From positions 55,779-119,778 of the forward strand of contig JADJOU010000038.1 of assembly GCA_016713645.1 (NCBI GenBank): DNA of 64,000 nucleotides, written 5' to 3'. A program made the position numbers and the translations under genes. Position 1 is the first letter of the stretch. The number at the start of each line of letters is the position of its first letter. Of this stretch, positions 11,112 through 20,502 are shown piece after piece. Source of the stretch: Bacteroidota bacterium. Lineage in GTDB: Bacteria > Bacteroidota > Bacteroidia > Chitinophagales > JADJOU01. The notes beneath the pieces were generated by a model that saw only the letters and a program-made list of their open reading frames with translations, did not search any database and had not been told where the DNA came from.

Positions 11112-14100
11112 TTAGACATTAAATTTCTCTTTTAGCTTATCCACTAAATAATAAACCATTGGGACTAAAAATACTGTCAAGATAAGAGAAGAAAGCAATC
11201 CTCCAATAATTACCCAAGCGAGTCCATTTTTCCATTCCGCCGCTGTTCCTGTTGCCATGGCAATTGGGAGCATGCCCACGACCATTGAAATAGTTGTCAT
11301 GAGTATTGGCCTCATTCGGCCCTTTCCTGCTATTATTAGTGCTTCTTTAAAATGTTTGCCTTCGTCTTTTAATTGATTTGTATAATCCACAATTAAAATA
11401 GCGTTTTTTACAACTAGACCCATCAACATAATTAAGCCCAATAATGCAAATAAGCTCAAATTGCTCAAAGATAAATTCAATGCTAAAAAGGCCCCTATTG
11501 CAGCAACGGGAATGGAGAATAAGACGACCAAAGGATAAATAAAAGAGTTATAAAGTGCAACCATAATCAGGTAAATTAGTAAAAACGAAATAAGCAATAC
11601 TGAACCCAATGCGCCAAAACTATCATTTTGTCTTTTAATATCGCTGCCCCAAGTCATCTGAATTCCCTCTGGCAATGGATTTTCTTTAAGATAAGCAACA
11701 ACATCATCAGCAACTGTCCCAGATGGCTGCCCAATGCATCAGAAGTCAATGTAACTGAAGGTTGACGATCTTTTCGCTCTAACAAGGAGGGAGAATTATC
11801 TTGTTCTACATGTGCAAATTGCGAAACCTCAATATTTTGTCCCAATAGGTTGATGATTGAAAGATGCTGAACATCGTCGTAATTCTGTCGTTTAAACTCA
11901 TCTAACCAAATTCTAATTGGATATTCTACGCCTTTTTCTGTCATTTTTGCATCATTATTTCCAGTAAAAGCGGTTCTTAAGTTCATTCCAACATAAGCCA
12001 TATTTAATCCCAATCGCTGCATTTTATCATTATCAGGGATTACTTTGTATTCAGCACTTCCGGCTTCAACAGATAGTCGAACATTATCAGCACCAGGAAT
12101 TTTTTCAATGGCGTTTTTTAATTCATTCCCAGCTTTCATCACTAAGTTTTGATTGCTACCACTTAATGTAATCTCTATAGGAGCAGAGCGCGGTATTAAT
12201 CCTAGAGATGACATGGAGTAGTTTATACTAGGAAATTTGGATTTTAAATCTTCACGCAGTTTTTTCATAAAAGTTTCCGTGGGAACTTTTTTATGTCCTA
12301 GACTTTTGAGTTCTTCTTTCGCTTTCAATTGAATTGTTAATTCAGATTTATTGGCTGATCCAACACCTAGGCTTCCTATGCCTGTGCTGGGGCCACCAAT
12401 ATTGCTAAAAAGCGTTGCAACTTCTGGTTGTTGAAGAATGTATCTTTCAATATCTTGAGAGATTAAATTATTTTGATGAATGGATGTGGCCTTGTCAAAT
12501 TCTAAAACCATTCTAAACTTTCCTTGATCGCCTGTTGAAATGAGTTCTTTGCCGATAATACCTTGTTTCATTATACCCAAAGTCATTAAGAAAAGCAGAA
12601 GAACGACGCCCGTAAAAATAATTTTGTGATTTAAAACCCATTCTAATTTTCGGCCATACCAATTGGTGAAATTTTCTAACTGATGTTCAAACAAAAGCAA
12701 GAATTTGTTGAAAATATTGGTAGGTTTTAAATCTTCTCTCTTTCCGATGCGCGAAGCTAGCCATGGGGTGAGCGTAAATCCTACGAGTAAACTAGTAAGC
12801 GTGGAAGTTACAACAACAATCGAAAACTGTTTGAGCATATCAGCAACAAATACTTGTAAAAAAAGGATAGGTAAAAATACAACAACATCAACAAGGGTGA
12901 TGGATAGTGCAGCAAATCCTATTTCTAATCGACCATTCATGGCGGCCATTTGTTTGTCTTCTCCTTTGTCTAAATGCTTTTGTATGTTTTCTAAAACAAC
13001 AACAGCGTCATCTACAAGAATTCCAATGATTAAGGACATGGCTAGTAGGGTCATTAAATTGAGTGTATAGCCCATTAGCCACATAACCGCAAATGCTGTA
13101 ACTAAAGATGTTGGAATTGCAATGATTACAATAAAAGAATTTCTAAAACTTCTTAAAAATAAAAGCATCACTAAGGAGACAAGTATAACGGCTAATAGTA
13201 AATCAAATACAACAGAATTTACAGCTGCGATCGTGCTATCGGTGCTATCGTCAGCAATAATGAATTTTACACCTGAGTTGGTATAATCTTTTTCAATTAA
13301 TTTAAATTTTTCGCGCACTAATCTTGATACATCAACAGCATTTGCATCACCTTGTTTTTTCAACAATAAGCCAATTCCATTTTTACCATTGTATCTGCTT
13401 ATTGAACTGGTCTCTTTAATTCCATCAACAACTTCTGCAATATCTCGAACATAAATAGGGCTTCCAGCTAATATCATTGCCACTTGGACGTTTTTAATAT
13501 CATTCAAGTTTGTAAATTTCCTGTTAAGCGCACTGAATTGCGCTCATTTTTTGTTTCCACTTTTCCCGCAGGTAAATCTAAGCCCGCTCGTTTGATTGCC
13601 TCAACAGCCTGTATCATTGATATTTTGTAAAGCTTGAGCTTGTCTTGATTTATTTTTACTTGAATTTCTCGCTCTTCTCCACCTAAAATTGTAATTTCTG
13701 CAACGCCTTTTATCTGTTGTATTTTTGGAAGAAATTCATCCTTCATTTTTTGATAAAACTCAGCAGGGGGCAATTCACTTGTTGCGCTTATGGATATTAT
13801 CGGCAAATCATTAGGAGATACCTTGCTCATCATGGGGCTTTGTATATCATCAGGCAAATCTTTCTTTATATTGTCTATATAGCGCTGAGCATCTTGCATA
13901 GATTTGTCCAAATCGGTTCCGTACTTGAGATTTGCTATGATAATAGATGCATTCGGCAATGACTTTGTTACCAAATAATCTACACCTTCTAAATTAGATA
14001 ATGCGTCTTCCAATTTCCTCGAAACAGAAGTTTCAACTTCGTTGGGTTCTGCGCCTGGATATAGCGTTTTAATTACGACTACGGGTTGATTAAAGTCTGG

Positions 14101-14211
14101 CATCAATTCATAACTCAGACTTTTGTAACCAATGATTCCCAAAAGTGTAAATATGCTGAATAGCACGATAATTAATGATGGCCTTTTGATGGATATTTCA
14201 GTAATGTTCAT
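11112..14211 (-). CDS. RND-family (HAE1-like) efflux permease, two frameshifts
   Basis: Three consecutive frames together give an AcrB-type permease of about 1,030 residues. The N-terminal piece starts 'MNITEISIKRPSLIIVLF' with TM1 and porter sequence. The middle piece carries TM helices with the proton-relay segment 'ILVDDAVVVLENIQKHL'. The C-terminal piece ends with four TM helices ('MLMGLVVKNAILIVDYTNQL'). The breaks lie near 13,515, where one T missing in GGAAATTTAC restores GNFTNLNDIKNVQV, and near 11,730, where the text resumes as QPSGTVADDVV. Single-base changes restore continuity, so I treat this as one gene. It exports hydrophobic compounds, solvents or drugs through the fusion protein and TolC encoded just upstream. 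It is the last gene of the TetR-headed operon. Confidence 0.9.
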
Positions 14212-14223
14212 AATGCGCTTTTT

Positions 14224-15290
14224 TTATTTAACTATTACATTGGCTTGATCAAAAAGGTTGATGAATCCATTTGTGATAAGCAGATCTCCTTCTTTTATTC
14301 CAGCTGAAATGATGGCGTTGTTGGCTATTCTCTCAGCTATTGTAATATTTTTAAGAACAGCTTTCCCATTTTGATTCAAATAGACTTGAGGTTGGTTACT
14401 CGCTCCTATTATAGCAGAAGCAGGGATGATTAACCCTTTTTTTTGTATTTTATTTTGCATGTATACCTTTCCAAACATGCCTGATTTTATTTTCATGTCA
14501 GATGTATTGGATACAGTAAATTGAATGGGAAAACTACTTCCCAGATTGGCTTTGCTGCCAATCATAGTTGTTTTGCCATTGAGTAATATGTCGGGAAACG
14601 CATCGGCGTATATTTTGTAAGTATGATTAAGTGAAAATTTGTTTAGCTCATTTTCGTTCACATTGGCAGTGAATTTCAAAAGATGAATGTCGGTAATTTG
14701 CAATAAGGGTACTCCTGGCGCAGCAAAGGCGCCTTCTTCATTAAGTTTAGCCGTCACTACTCCACTAAAAGGCGCTTTGATAGTCGTTTTATATATTTGT
14801 TCGAGTATGCTGGCTTTTTGAATTATCGCTGCTTTTAAGTTCAATTCTACTTTCTCTAACTGAACACCTTGAATGGCATCCGCTTTTGCTAGTATTGTAT
14901 AGCGATTTAAATCCGTTTCTAATCCTCCAATTTGCAGTTCTATCGTTTGCAACTGAAGTTTTATAAGTGAATTATCTAATTGAATTAAGGATTCCCCTTT
15001 TTGGACGATGCCTAAATCAACAAATATGGAATTGATTTTACCTTGTACTTCTGCGCTTATTTTTGATTCTCGATTGGGTTCGAAGGTTCCTGAAAATGAA
15101 AATTCTGATGTGATATTTTCATTTTTTATTGTGTCAATTTCTACATGAATTGCTTGTTCTTTATTGTATAGATATACTTTGCTATTTGTGATTTCTTTAT
15201 TGCTTTTCAATTTTATAATCACAGCAGCTATTATAGCCAGCGGTATAATTATCAATAAGACTTTTTTAAGATAGATGTTTTAGTATTCAT
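14224..15290 (-). CDS. RND efflux periplasmic adaptor (membrane fusion protein)
   Basis: An adaptor of about 355 residues. It has an N-terminal membrane anchor ('LLIIIPLAIIAAVI'), the biotinyl-lipoyl half-motif 'GTFEPNRESKISAEVQGKI', a short coiled hairpin, and the second lipoyl half 'TTIKAPFSGVVTAKLNEEGA'. The C-terminus is beta-barrel/MP type. The continuous frame starts at 15255. The ATG at 15290 gives MNTKTSILKK in another frame and joins it after one missing A in the A-run near 15,262, so I set the start at 15290. It lies 8 bp after tolC and 12 bp before the permease and links the two across the periplasm. Confidence 0.88.
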
Positions 15291-15298
15291 GGATTGAA

Positions 15299-16633
15299 TT
15301 ATTTTAATGAAGAAATGTTTCCGGTAATTTTTTTCAGTTCTAAGTCTGCCTTAAGGTAATCAATAATTGCAGAGAGATAGGTCTGCTGAGACTCGCGCAA
15401 TGCATTGTCTGCTAGTATAATGTCTGTTAAACTCGCTTCACCTTGTTTTTGCAAAAGGATTGTTTGATTGTAAATTGTTGTGGCTAGTTCAACTTGATTG
15501 ATGATTGTTTCCATTGATTTTTGAGCAATAGATCTTTGCATTTTTGTATTCTCAATCTGCATATTATTTTGGTCGTTGTTCGCATCAAATTGAAGTTTGT
15601 TGTTTTGGAGTTCCAGTTTTTTTTGATTTAATTTGCGTTGCGTAGTTGTGCCGCTAAATATTGGATAGGAGATTTGAATGCCGGCATAACCTATAGGATA
15701 GAATTTTAGGAAATCATTGGGTTGTTTGTCATATCCAAAACCAGAAGTCCCGAATAGACTGATAAAATTGATGGTAGGCATTGTTCTTGTATTACTGAGT
15801 GTATTAATTTCACTAGACAATAAGCGATTTTGTGTTTTTATAATTCGCATATCAAGAGTAGAAGCGACTGTATGTTCAACAGTATTTTGAAATTGAATGA
15901 CAGTATCAATCAGTATTTGATGGTCTAATGAAAGACCCATCGAAAATTTCAACACATTTAATACTTGTTGATATTTGCTGCTGATGTTTTCTTTTTGATT
16001 CATCAATTGCGCCACTTGTAGTTTTACCTTTATGACATCGGTGCCTTTTGTTAATTTTTGTTCAAGAAGCAATTGCATATTGAGCAGCAGCTTCTGAGCA
16101 TTCGTAATATTGCCGTCGATAAATACCATTTGCTGATGCGCATATTGGGCATTATAATATAAGTTGGTAATTTCGAAGTATAATTCTTCTTCTGTTTTTT
16201 TGAATTGCAGTTCTGTCAATTCTAATGCAATTTTCGAAGTTTGTATCGTTCCATATATCTGCGGATTGTAAAAAGGAACAGATAATTGAAGATTGGCGTT
16301 GATATTGTGTGGCACACCAAATTGTGCCTCTTTGAATTGGCCTTCTGGTGCCGAAGGACTAAATGTCGACAATGGAAGTAGTTGATATGGCAGATTTGTG
16401 AAGTACTTATAATCCGTGTTGGCTGTTAATTTTGGAATGAAATTGGCTTTGACTTCTTTTGACTTTTGTTTGCCAATGGCTATGTTATTATATCCCATCT
16501 GCAAACTTTTGTTATGAACTTTCGCCGTATCAATACATTGTTGTATCGTCCAGATTTGTGCATGGGCGGATTGAACGCCTATTTCAAAAATGAATAAGAA
16601 TATTAATTGTATGTGAATGTTTACTAACCTCAT
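15299..16633 (-). CDS. TolC family outer membrane efflux protein
   Basis: A 444-residue protein with a signal peptide ending near 'QSAHAQ'. It has the paired long-helix organisation of the outer membrane efflux protein family: 'WTIQQCIDTAKVHNKSLQ', later 'GYAGIQISYPIFSGTTTQRKL', and the closing 'LTDIILADNALRESQQTYLSAIIDYLKADLELKKITG'. It forms the outer membrane duct for the RND pump encoded immediately downstream. It is an intact gene in the middle of the operon. Confidence 0.9.
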   Translation of the reverse strand: MRLVNIHIQLIFLFIFEIGVQSAHAQIWTIQQCIDTAKVHNKSLQMGYNNIAIGKQKSKEVKANFIPKLTANTDYKYFTNLPYQLLPLSTFSPSAPEGQFKEAQFGVPHNINANLQLSVPFYNPQIYGTIQTSKIALELTELQFKKTEEELYFEITNLYYNAQYAHQQMVFIDGNITNAQKLLLNMQLLLEQKLTKGTDVIKVKLQVAQLMNQKENISSKYQQVLNVLKFSMGLSLDHQILIDTVIQFQNTVEHTVASTLDMRIIKTQNRLLSSEINTLSNTRTMPTINFISLFGTSGFGYDKQPNDFLKFYPIGYAGIQISYPIFSGTTTQRKLNQKKLELQNNKLQFDANNDQNNMQIENTKMQRSIAQKSMETIINQVELATTIYNQTILLQKQGEASLTDIILADNALRESQQTYLSAIIDYLKADLELKKITGNISSLK

Positions 16634-16646
16634 GATTCAAATTTTT

Positions 16647-16934
16647 TTACTTGATGAGTATTAAATGACTTTCAGAAATCGCTTCAACCCAATGCAGAAC
16701 CATTGGTTCAATATTGACGTAATCTCCTTGCATCAGTATCTCTTTTATTCCTTTTTCATTTTCAAATATTGCATGACCATCTATACAAATCAAAAGAGCA
16801 GGAATTTTAGTGACATGTTCTTTTAATTTTTCTCTTGGCTGAATTTTTATTGCTGTGGCATTGCCCAATTCGCTTTTAAAAAGAGAAGTTGCAGAAACTG
16901 GTTTTTCTTGTGTGTTTAATTCTTTGATATTCAT
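16647..16934 (-). CDS. Small cupin-like protein
   Basis: A 95-residue single-domain protein with 'IKIQPREKLKEHVTKIPALLICIDGHAIFENEKG' and 'LMQGDYVNIEPMVLHWVEAI', the two cupin half-motifs of a small beta-barrel. One candidate metal ligand (His in 'KEHVTK') and a second His ('VLHW') are present, but the classic HxH pair is not, so metal binding is uncertain. It overlaps the lipoprotein gene by 4 bp and precedes tolC by 13 bp, so it is translated with the efflux genes. A role as a small-molecule sensor or quality-control enzyme would be a guess. Confidence 0.6.
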   Translation of the reverse strand: MNIKELNTQEKPVSATSLFKSELGNATAIKIQPREKLKEHVTKIPALLICIDGHAIFENEKGIKEILMQGDYVNIEPMVLHWVEAISESHLILIK

Positions 16935-17392
16935 ATAAAATATTGATTAAATGTGGTGAATGAATTGTGTATTTTTTGGAATTGCTCTGCAGCTTTCAAA
17001 TCGTCTTTAATTGCTGAAAGCTCGTTCACAAGCTCTATGTATGGCAATAGCCATTTATGAAGTTCATCGTGCGCCTTGCCCTCCATCGTGCAATTAGAAG
17101 TGAGTAAATTGATATTGGATTGTAAATTATTCGCCAGTGTTAGGTAATCATTGGATTTTTTTTCAGAGAAGGTATAAACTTCTTTTTCCATATTTCGAAT
17201 GTGCGCCATCATATGGCTATCGACAATCCATTTTTTGCCATTGTCAAGTTGAATTTCTTCGATTTTATCTTCTTGAACTTGGGCTGTATGTGTTTCTATT
17301 ATTTTTTTTTCAATGGGTTTTTCATTGGATGAGCTGCTGCAGCTAAAAAACATTATACTGATGATGGCGTATGTTGAAGCTAAAGTTTTCAT
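16931..17392 (-). CDS. Putative lipoprotein of unknown function
   Basis: A 153-residue protein with a hydrophobic N-terminus and lipobox 'IMFFSC' (candidate lipidated Cys18). A Lys/Glu-rich linker and a helical domain with 'HMMAHIRNMEKEVYTFSEKK' and 'CTMEGKAHDELHKWLLPYIELVNEL' follow. The spacing of Met/His-rich helices and the 'CTMEGKAHDELHKWL' segment are reminiscent of small periplasmic metal-associated proteins near efflux systems, but I recognise no family. It overlaps both neighbours by 4 bp inside the efflux operon, so it is probably a periplasmic accessory to the pump. Confidence 0.55.
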   Translation of the reverse strand: MKTLASTYAIISIMFFSCSSSSNEKPIEKKIIETHTAQVQEDKIEEIQLDNGKKWIVDSHMMAHIRNMEKEVYTFSEKKSNDYLTLANNLQSNINLLTSNCTMEGKAHDELHKWLLPYIELVNELSAIKDDLKAAEQFQKIHNSFTTFNQYFI

Positions 17393-17778
17393 AGTTTTCT
17401 ATTTGTAAAAGTGAAATATGAAGTTATGGTCATTAAAAGCGTTATAGAAATCCGAAATATCATAGCACTAATTGTTTTTGATTCATAGAGACCTCCTGCA
17501 TTTATATGCATCTTTAGGCGAATGAAAGCAATGATTAGAATAATCGCAGAAATTCCTAACAGCGATGTCGTCCATTTTCTCTGTTTGATCAGTCCATAAG
17601 TAGAAGCTAGGTAAATCAAGCTGCTGATGAAATTTGCCCAAACAACAAATAGCACATAGTTGCCCTCTTTCTCTCTAATGCCAAATAAGTCAAAGATTAC
17701 GGAGGAACTAAGAAATAATGTGAGCACGCCAAATCCAATTAAAATAGCAAGCAAAATATATGATATGTACTTTCTCAT
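17389..17778 (-). CDS. Small integral membrane protein (four TM helices)
   Basis: A 129-residue hydrophobic protein with four predicted membrane spans ('ILLAILIGFGVLTLFLSSSVIF', 'FVVWANFISSLIYLASTYG', 'SLLGISAIILIIAFIRL' and 'AMIFRISITLLMTITSYF'). No family motif is recognised. Start and stop both overlap the neighbouring genes by 4 bp (ATGA type), which shows tight coupling with the TetR regulator and the lipoprotein. Its role in the efflux operon is unknown. Confidence 0.55.
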   Translation of the reverse strand: MRKYISYILLAILIGFGVLTLFLSSSVIFDLFGIREKEGNYVLFVVWANFISSLIYLASTYGLIKQRKWTTSLLGISAIILIIAFIRLKMHINAGGLYESKTISAMIFRISITLLMTITSYFTFTNRKL

Positions 17779-18368
17779 TTTTCTAGCATTTTTAAAAGTC
17801 CATTCAGCACATTTTTGCCATCATTGACGAGATTTGATTTATTTCCAGAGAGTTTCCATTTTAATACGACCATGCGCATGCTTCCCATAATTATTGTTGT
17901 AATAGTGTCAGCACCCAATAAATCGCCAAAGAGGCCATCATTTTGACCTTTCACGATTAATTTGTTGATGTTTTTTTGCATAAGAGACATCATGGTTGAT
18001 ACCTTTTCACTTAATTCTTTATTAAACTGAAAAATTCCCTCAGAAAATATCACGCTAACTATTGCTGGTTTTTGAACAAAGGTTTTTAATTGAGATATAA
18101 ATATTTCTTTCAGCAGTTCTGATGGAAGTTTTTCTTTGTCATCAATTATTGCAGAAATTCGCTCACTCATTTCAAAAATAAAATAGGTGAGTAATCCAAG
18201 CAGAATCTCATTTTTGCTTTTAAAATGTCTATATAATGCTGCTTCAGATAGGTTTAAGTCAGAAGCTAGATTTTTAATAGTCAATTCTTGAATTCCATAC
18301 TTATCAATGCGAAGCGTAGCGGCTTCCATGATTTCTATTTGCCTTTCTGTAAACTCTTTGTTTCCCAT
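17775..18368 (-). CDS. TetR/AcrR family transcriptional regulator
   Basis: An open frame extends up to 18521, but the TetR domain starts at 'MGNKEFTERQIEIMEAAT', so I place the start at 18368. The DNA-binding domain reads 'LRIDKYGIQELTIKNLASDLNLSEAALYRHFKSKNEIL', a standard TetR HTH. The C-terminal ligand-binding part is helical ('FISQLKTFVQKPAIVSVIFSEGIFQFNKEL'). The protein is about 197 residues. It sits second in an eight-gene operon ending with an RND pump. A palindrome upstream of the first gene is a likely operator, so it probably represses its own operon until an inducer binds (inference). Confidence 0.85.
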   Translation of the reverse strand: MGNKEFTERQIEIMEAATLRIDKYGIQELTIKNLASDLNLSEAALYRHFKSKNEILLGLLTYFIFEMSERISAIIDDKEKLPSELLKEIFISQLKTFVQKPAIVSVIFSEGIFQFNKELSEKVSTMMSLMQKNINKLIVKGQNDGLFGDLLGADTITTIIMGSMRMVVLKWKLSGNKSNLVNDGKNVLNGLLKMLEK

Positions 18369-18370
18369 TA

Positions 18371-18772
18371 TTAAAACTTTAATTTGATAAATGAAATACC
18401 CAACCATATCACGGAAATTGTCATAGATATGGCACCAATCAATACTAATGCAGGCGGTAAACCAAAATACACCTCTGTCAATATTCCAATCGGCATCAAT
18501 AAGCCCGTCATTGCTAACCACGAAATTGTTTTCACATTTTTGAGTTTATCGCTGAAATGAATCAATAGATAACCAATCAGAATATTTAAAAATGCAAATA
18601 AGTTTCCATGCACGTGAGCCAGTCGGCTCTCGAAATGCTTGCCAATACTGTATGAATTAATCCAATTTTCTTTGTCTGCTGAAAAGTCGCGCAGATATAT
18701 CAATAGAAATCCATAAGCCATAAAGAATCCCATGGTTAGGAATCCAATTGCGATGTTGTTTTTGCCGTGCAT
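18371..18772 (-). CDS. Small membrane protein, first gene of the efflux operon
   Basis: A 133-residue protein with four membrane spans. Its notable features are the conserved-looking 'SRLAHVHGNLFAFLNILIGYLL' and 'GLLMPIGILTEVYFGLPPALVLIG'. The His pair in 'HVHGN' inside or near a membrane helix is reminiscent of heme- or metal-binding membrane proteins of Bacteroidota. I do not recognise a named family. It ends 2 bp before the TetR start, so it is probably translated with the regulator. Function unknown. Confidence 0.6.
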   Translation of the reverse strand: MHGKNNIAIGFLTMGFFMAYGFLLIYLRDFSADKENWINSYSIGKHFESRLAHVHGNLFAFLNILIGYLLIHFSDKLKNVKTISWLAMTGLLMPIGILTEVYFGLPPALVLIGAISMTISVIWLGISFIKLKF

Positions 18773-18793
18773 AATCTTTTCAATTTAATGTAA

Positions 18794-18809
18794 GTGAGTA
18801 TTCGCTCAC
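18794..18809. promoter_or_regulatory. Candidate TetR operator upstream of efflux operon
   Basis: GTGAG-TATTCG-CTCAC is a perfect 5-bp-arm palindrome, 22-37 bp upstream of the first gene of the minus-strand operon. Size and position fit a TetR-family operator overlapping the promoter. It is the only such palindrome I noticed in this gap. Binding by the cognate TetR is inferred. Confidence 0.5.
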
Positions 18810-19131
18810 AAATATAGCGTTATTTTTTTAGCAAAGGCATTTATTTATATTTATTAACTAAATTTTTACTTACCATTCTCAGTTTTGTCGCCAATAGCTA
18901 TGGCTTTTTCGTTGATTATGCCTGACTTTCATTGTAGATATTTTCTTATTGGGTGTTTTTGATAAGTTGCAAAGGGCTATATTATTTGCAGGATGAATGT
19001 ATATCCTTTGTGGCTGACATTTTATTGATGGCAAATAGGTTTTGTAAATCGAAAACCTGTTTTTGTTCATTATTTCAATGATTTGGTAAAAAGGTTGAAT
19101 TTGCGGTTTAATTAGATTCTATGTTTGCATC
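18810..19131. other. Intergenic gap with no convincing gene
   Basis: About 320 bp lie between the divergent efflux operon and the small secreted protein. A 63-codon minus-strand frame (18879-19070) exists, but it is Lys/Asn/His-rich, has no family resemblance and no start context, so I do not call it. The right end holds TTTG (19100-19103) and TATGTTTG (19120-19127). The latter matches the Bacteroidota -7 element TAnnTTTG and could be the promoter of the next gene, although spacing and the very short leader are not ideal. Confidence 0.3.
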
Positions 19132-19574
19132 ATGATACATAAAAAAATACTCACCGCTGCGTTGGCAATAAGCTTTGCCTTTACGTCTTTTGCTCAAAAC
19201 ACTATTGAGCAATCACAGAAAAATAAAAATAAAGCTTGTAGTGATAAATTCAAAATTGAAGAGTCTAACATCGTTATCACCAACGATAAGTCTTTTCTAA
19301 GTGGATATTTTACCCTGAAATTTGAAAAGGGGAGTGATATTCCCAAGAAATGAAAATGGTCATGGAAATAGAGGATTGCAAGGGCAATATCAGTTTCATC
19401 TCTATTCCTTTGACTTTGGATACCAAATCTGGTCTTTGGATAGGAAAAGGTGGAATTACTCAATTACCGGGTTGTATTTATAGCGAAGGGAGTTTGACTT
19501 TATTGATGAATAATGAGTGCGGTGGGAATTATTTAGTGTCAAAAATGAAAATGATTTTAAAAATTAAAAAGTAA
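19132..19574 (+). CDS. Small secreted protein of unknown function, frameshifted
   Basis: The first frame encodes a signal peptide ('LTAALAISFAFTSFAQ') and 50 mature residues, stopping at 19353. A second frame starts at 19350 and runs to 19574 ('MKMVMEIEDCKGNISFISIPLTL'). The joined sequence reads smoothly across 'KFEKGSDIPKEMKMVMEIEDCKG', so one missing base near 19,348 is likely and I annotate a single secreted protein of about 147 residues. The alternative is two coupled genes sharing ATGA, which is less likely because the second part lacks its own signal. Three or four Cys could form disulfides. No family recognised. Confidence 0.5.
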
Positions 19575-19741
19575 CAAGAGAAAGGTGGTGCAGAATTTTT
19601 ATTCAAAGTGAAGAAAATACGTTTAAGGCAGCTCCCTAAAAATAAGGTGAGTATTCAATTTCCCTTTGAGGTAAATTAGATTTCTGCATAATGAAATAAT
19701 CATATTGCCAATTGTAATTTATTACAATTGGCAATATTCAT

Positions 19742-20486
19742 TTAGTGCCAATCCATCAATTTGTACAATTCATTCACTTTATCTGTTGATAGTGAAACTT
19801 CATGATTCTCTGCAACTAATAAATATCCACCATTTGATTTTACATGTTCAGTAATTTGTCGAATGTTTACGATAAAGGATTTATGACATCGAAAAAAGTT
19901 GCGATTTTCCATCAAGATTTCTTCATACTTTTTCAGTCCTTTGCTCGCCGTTATCACTTTTCCCCCCAATCAAGGTAATCTCTGTATAGGCGCCTTCTGC
20001 TTTAAGAAACAGGATTTGGTTTGTCTCAATAAATTTTACGGAACTGACAGTATGAACGGCTAATTTTTGAGGCGCATTGACATTCAAATTGTCGCGCAAA
20101 ATTTGATAATTTTTCTTTGTTCCATTTTTTTTGAATCGCTCAATGGCTTTTTCCAAATCCACAGGTTCTATCGGTTTCAATAAATAATCTACGGCAGAAA
20201 GTCTAAAGGCTTGCAGTGCATATTGATTATAAGCAGTCGTGAAGATAATAGAGAAGTCAATTTCATTTTCATCAAAAAAATCGAGTATTTCAAGCCTACT
20301 ATAGCCAGGCATTTCAATGTCTAAAAAGACAATATCTGGTTTGTGCTTGCGAATGGCTTTGATGCCAGAAGGCAAGTCTGGACAAGAATCCAATACGTCT
20401 ACCTCTTTGCAAAACTCTTCCAACATACTCGCTAAAAGTGTTCTAGCCATTTTCTCGTCCTCAATAATAATTGCTTTTAATTGCAT
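19742..20486 (-). CDS. LytTR-family response regulator, frameshifted
   Basis: The N-terminal CheY-like receiver has acidic pocket 'IIEDEK', phospho-acceptor Asp56 in 'PDIVFLDIEMPG', and the 'TTAYNQYALQAF' and 'DYLLKPI' switch residues. The C-terminal LytTR DNA-binding domain has 'ILFLKAEGAYTEITL', then 'FFRCHKSFIVNIRQI'. The frame breaks at about 19,965 within a C-run (G-run on the coding strand), where 'TLIGGK' joins 'VITASKGLKKYEEIL'. It is one gene of about 247 residues. It is 16 bp downstream of the histidine kinase gene and is its cognate partner. Confidence 0.85.
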
Positions 20487-20502
20487 TGTTTAATTTTTAA
20501 TT

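Noticed and set aside
18879..19070. 63-codon minus-strand frame between the efflux operon and the small secreted protein
   Set aside because: No family resemblance, biased Lys/Asn/His composition and no start context. Could be noise or an unrecognised RNA.
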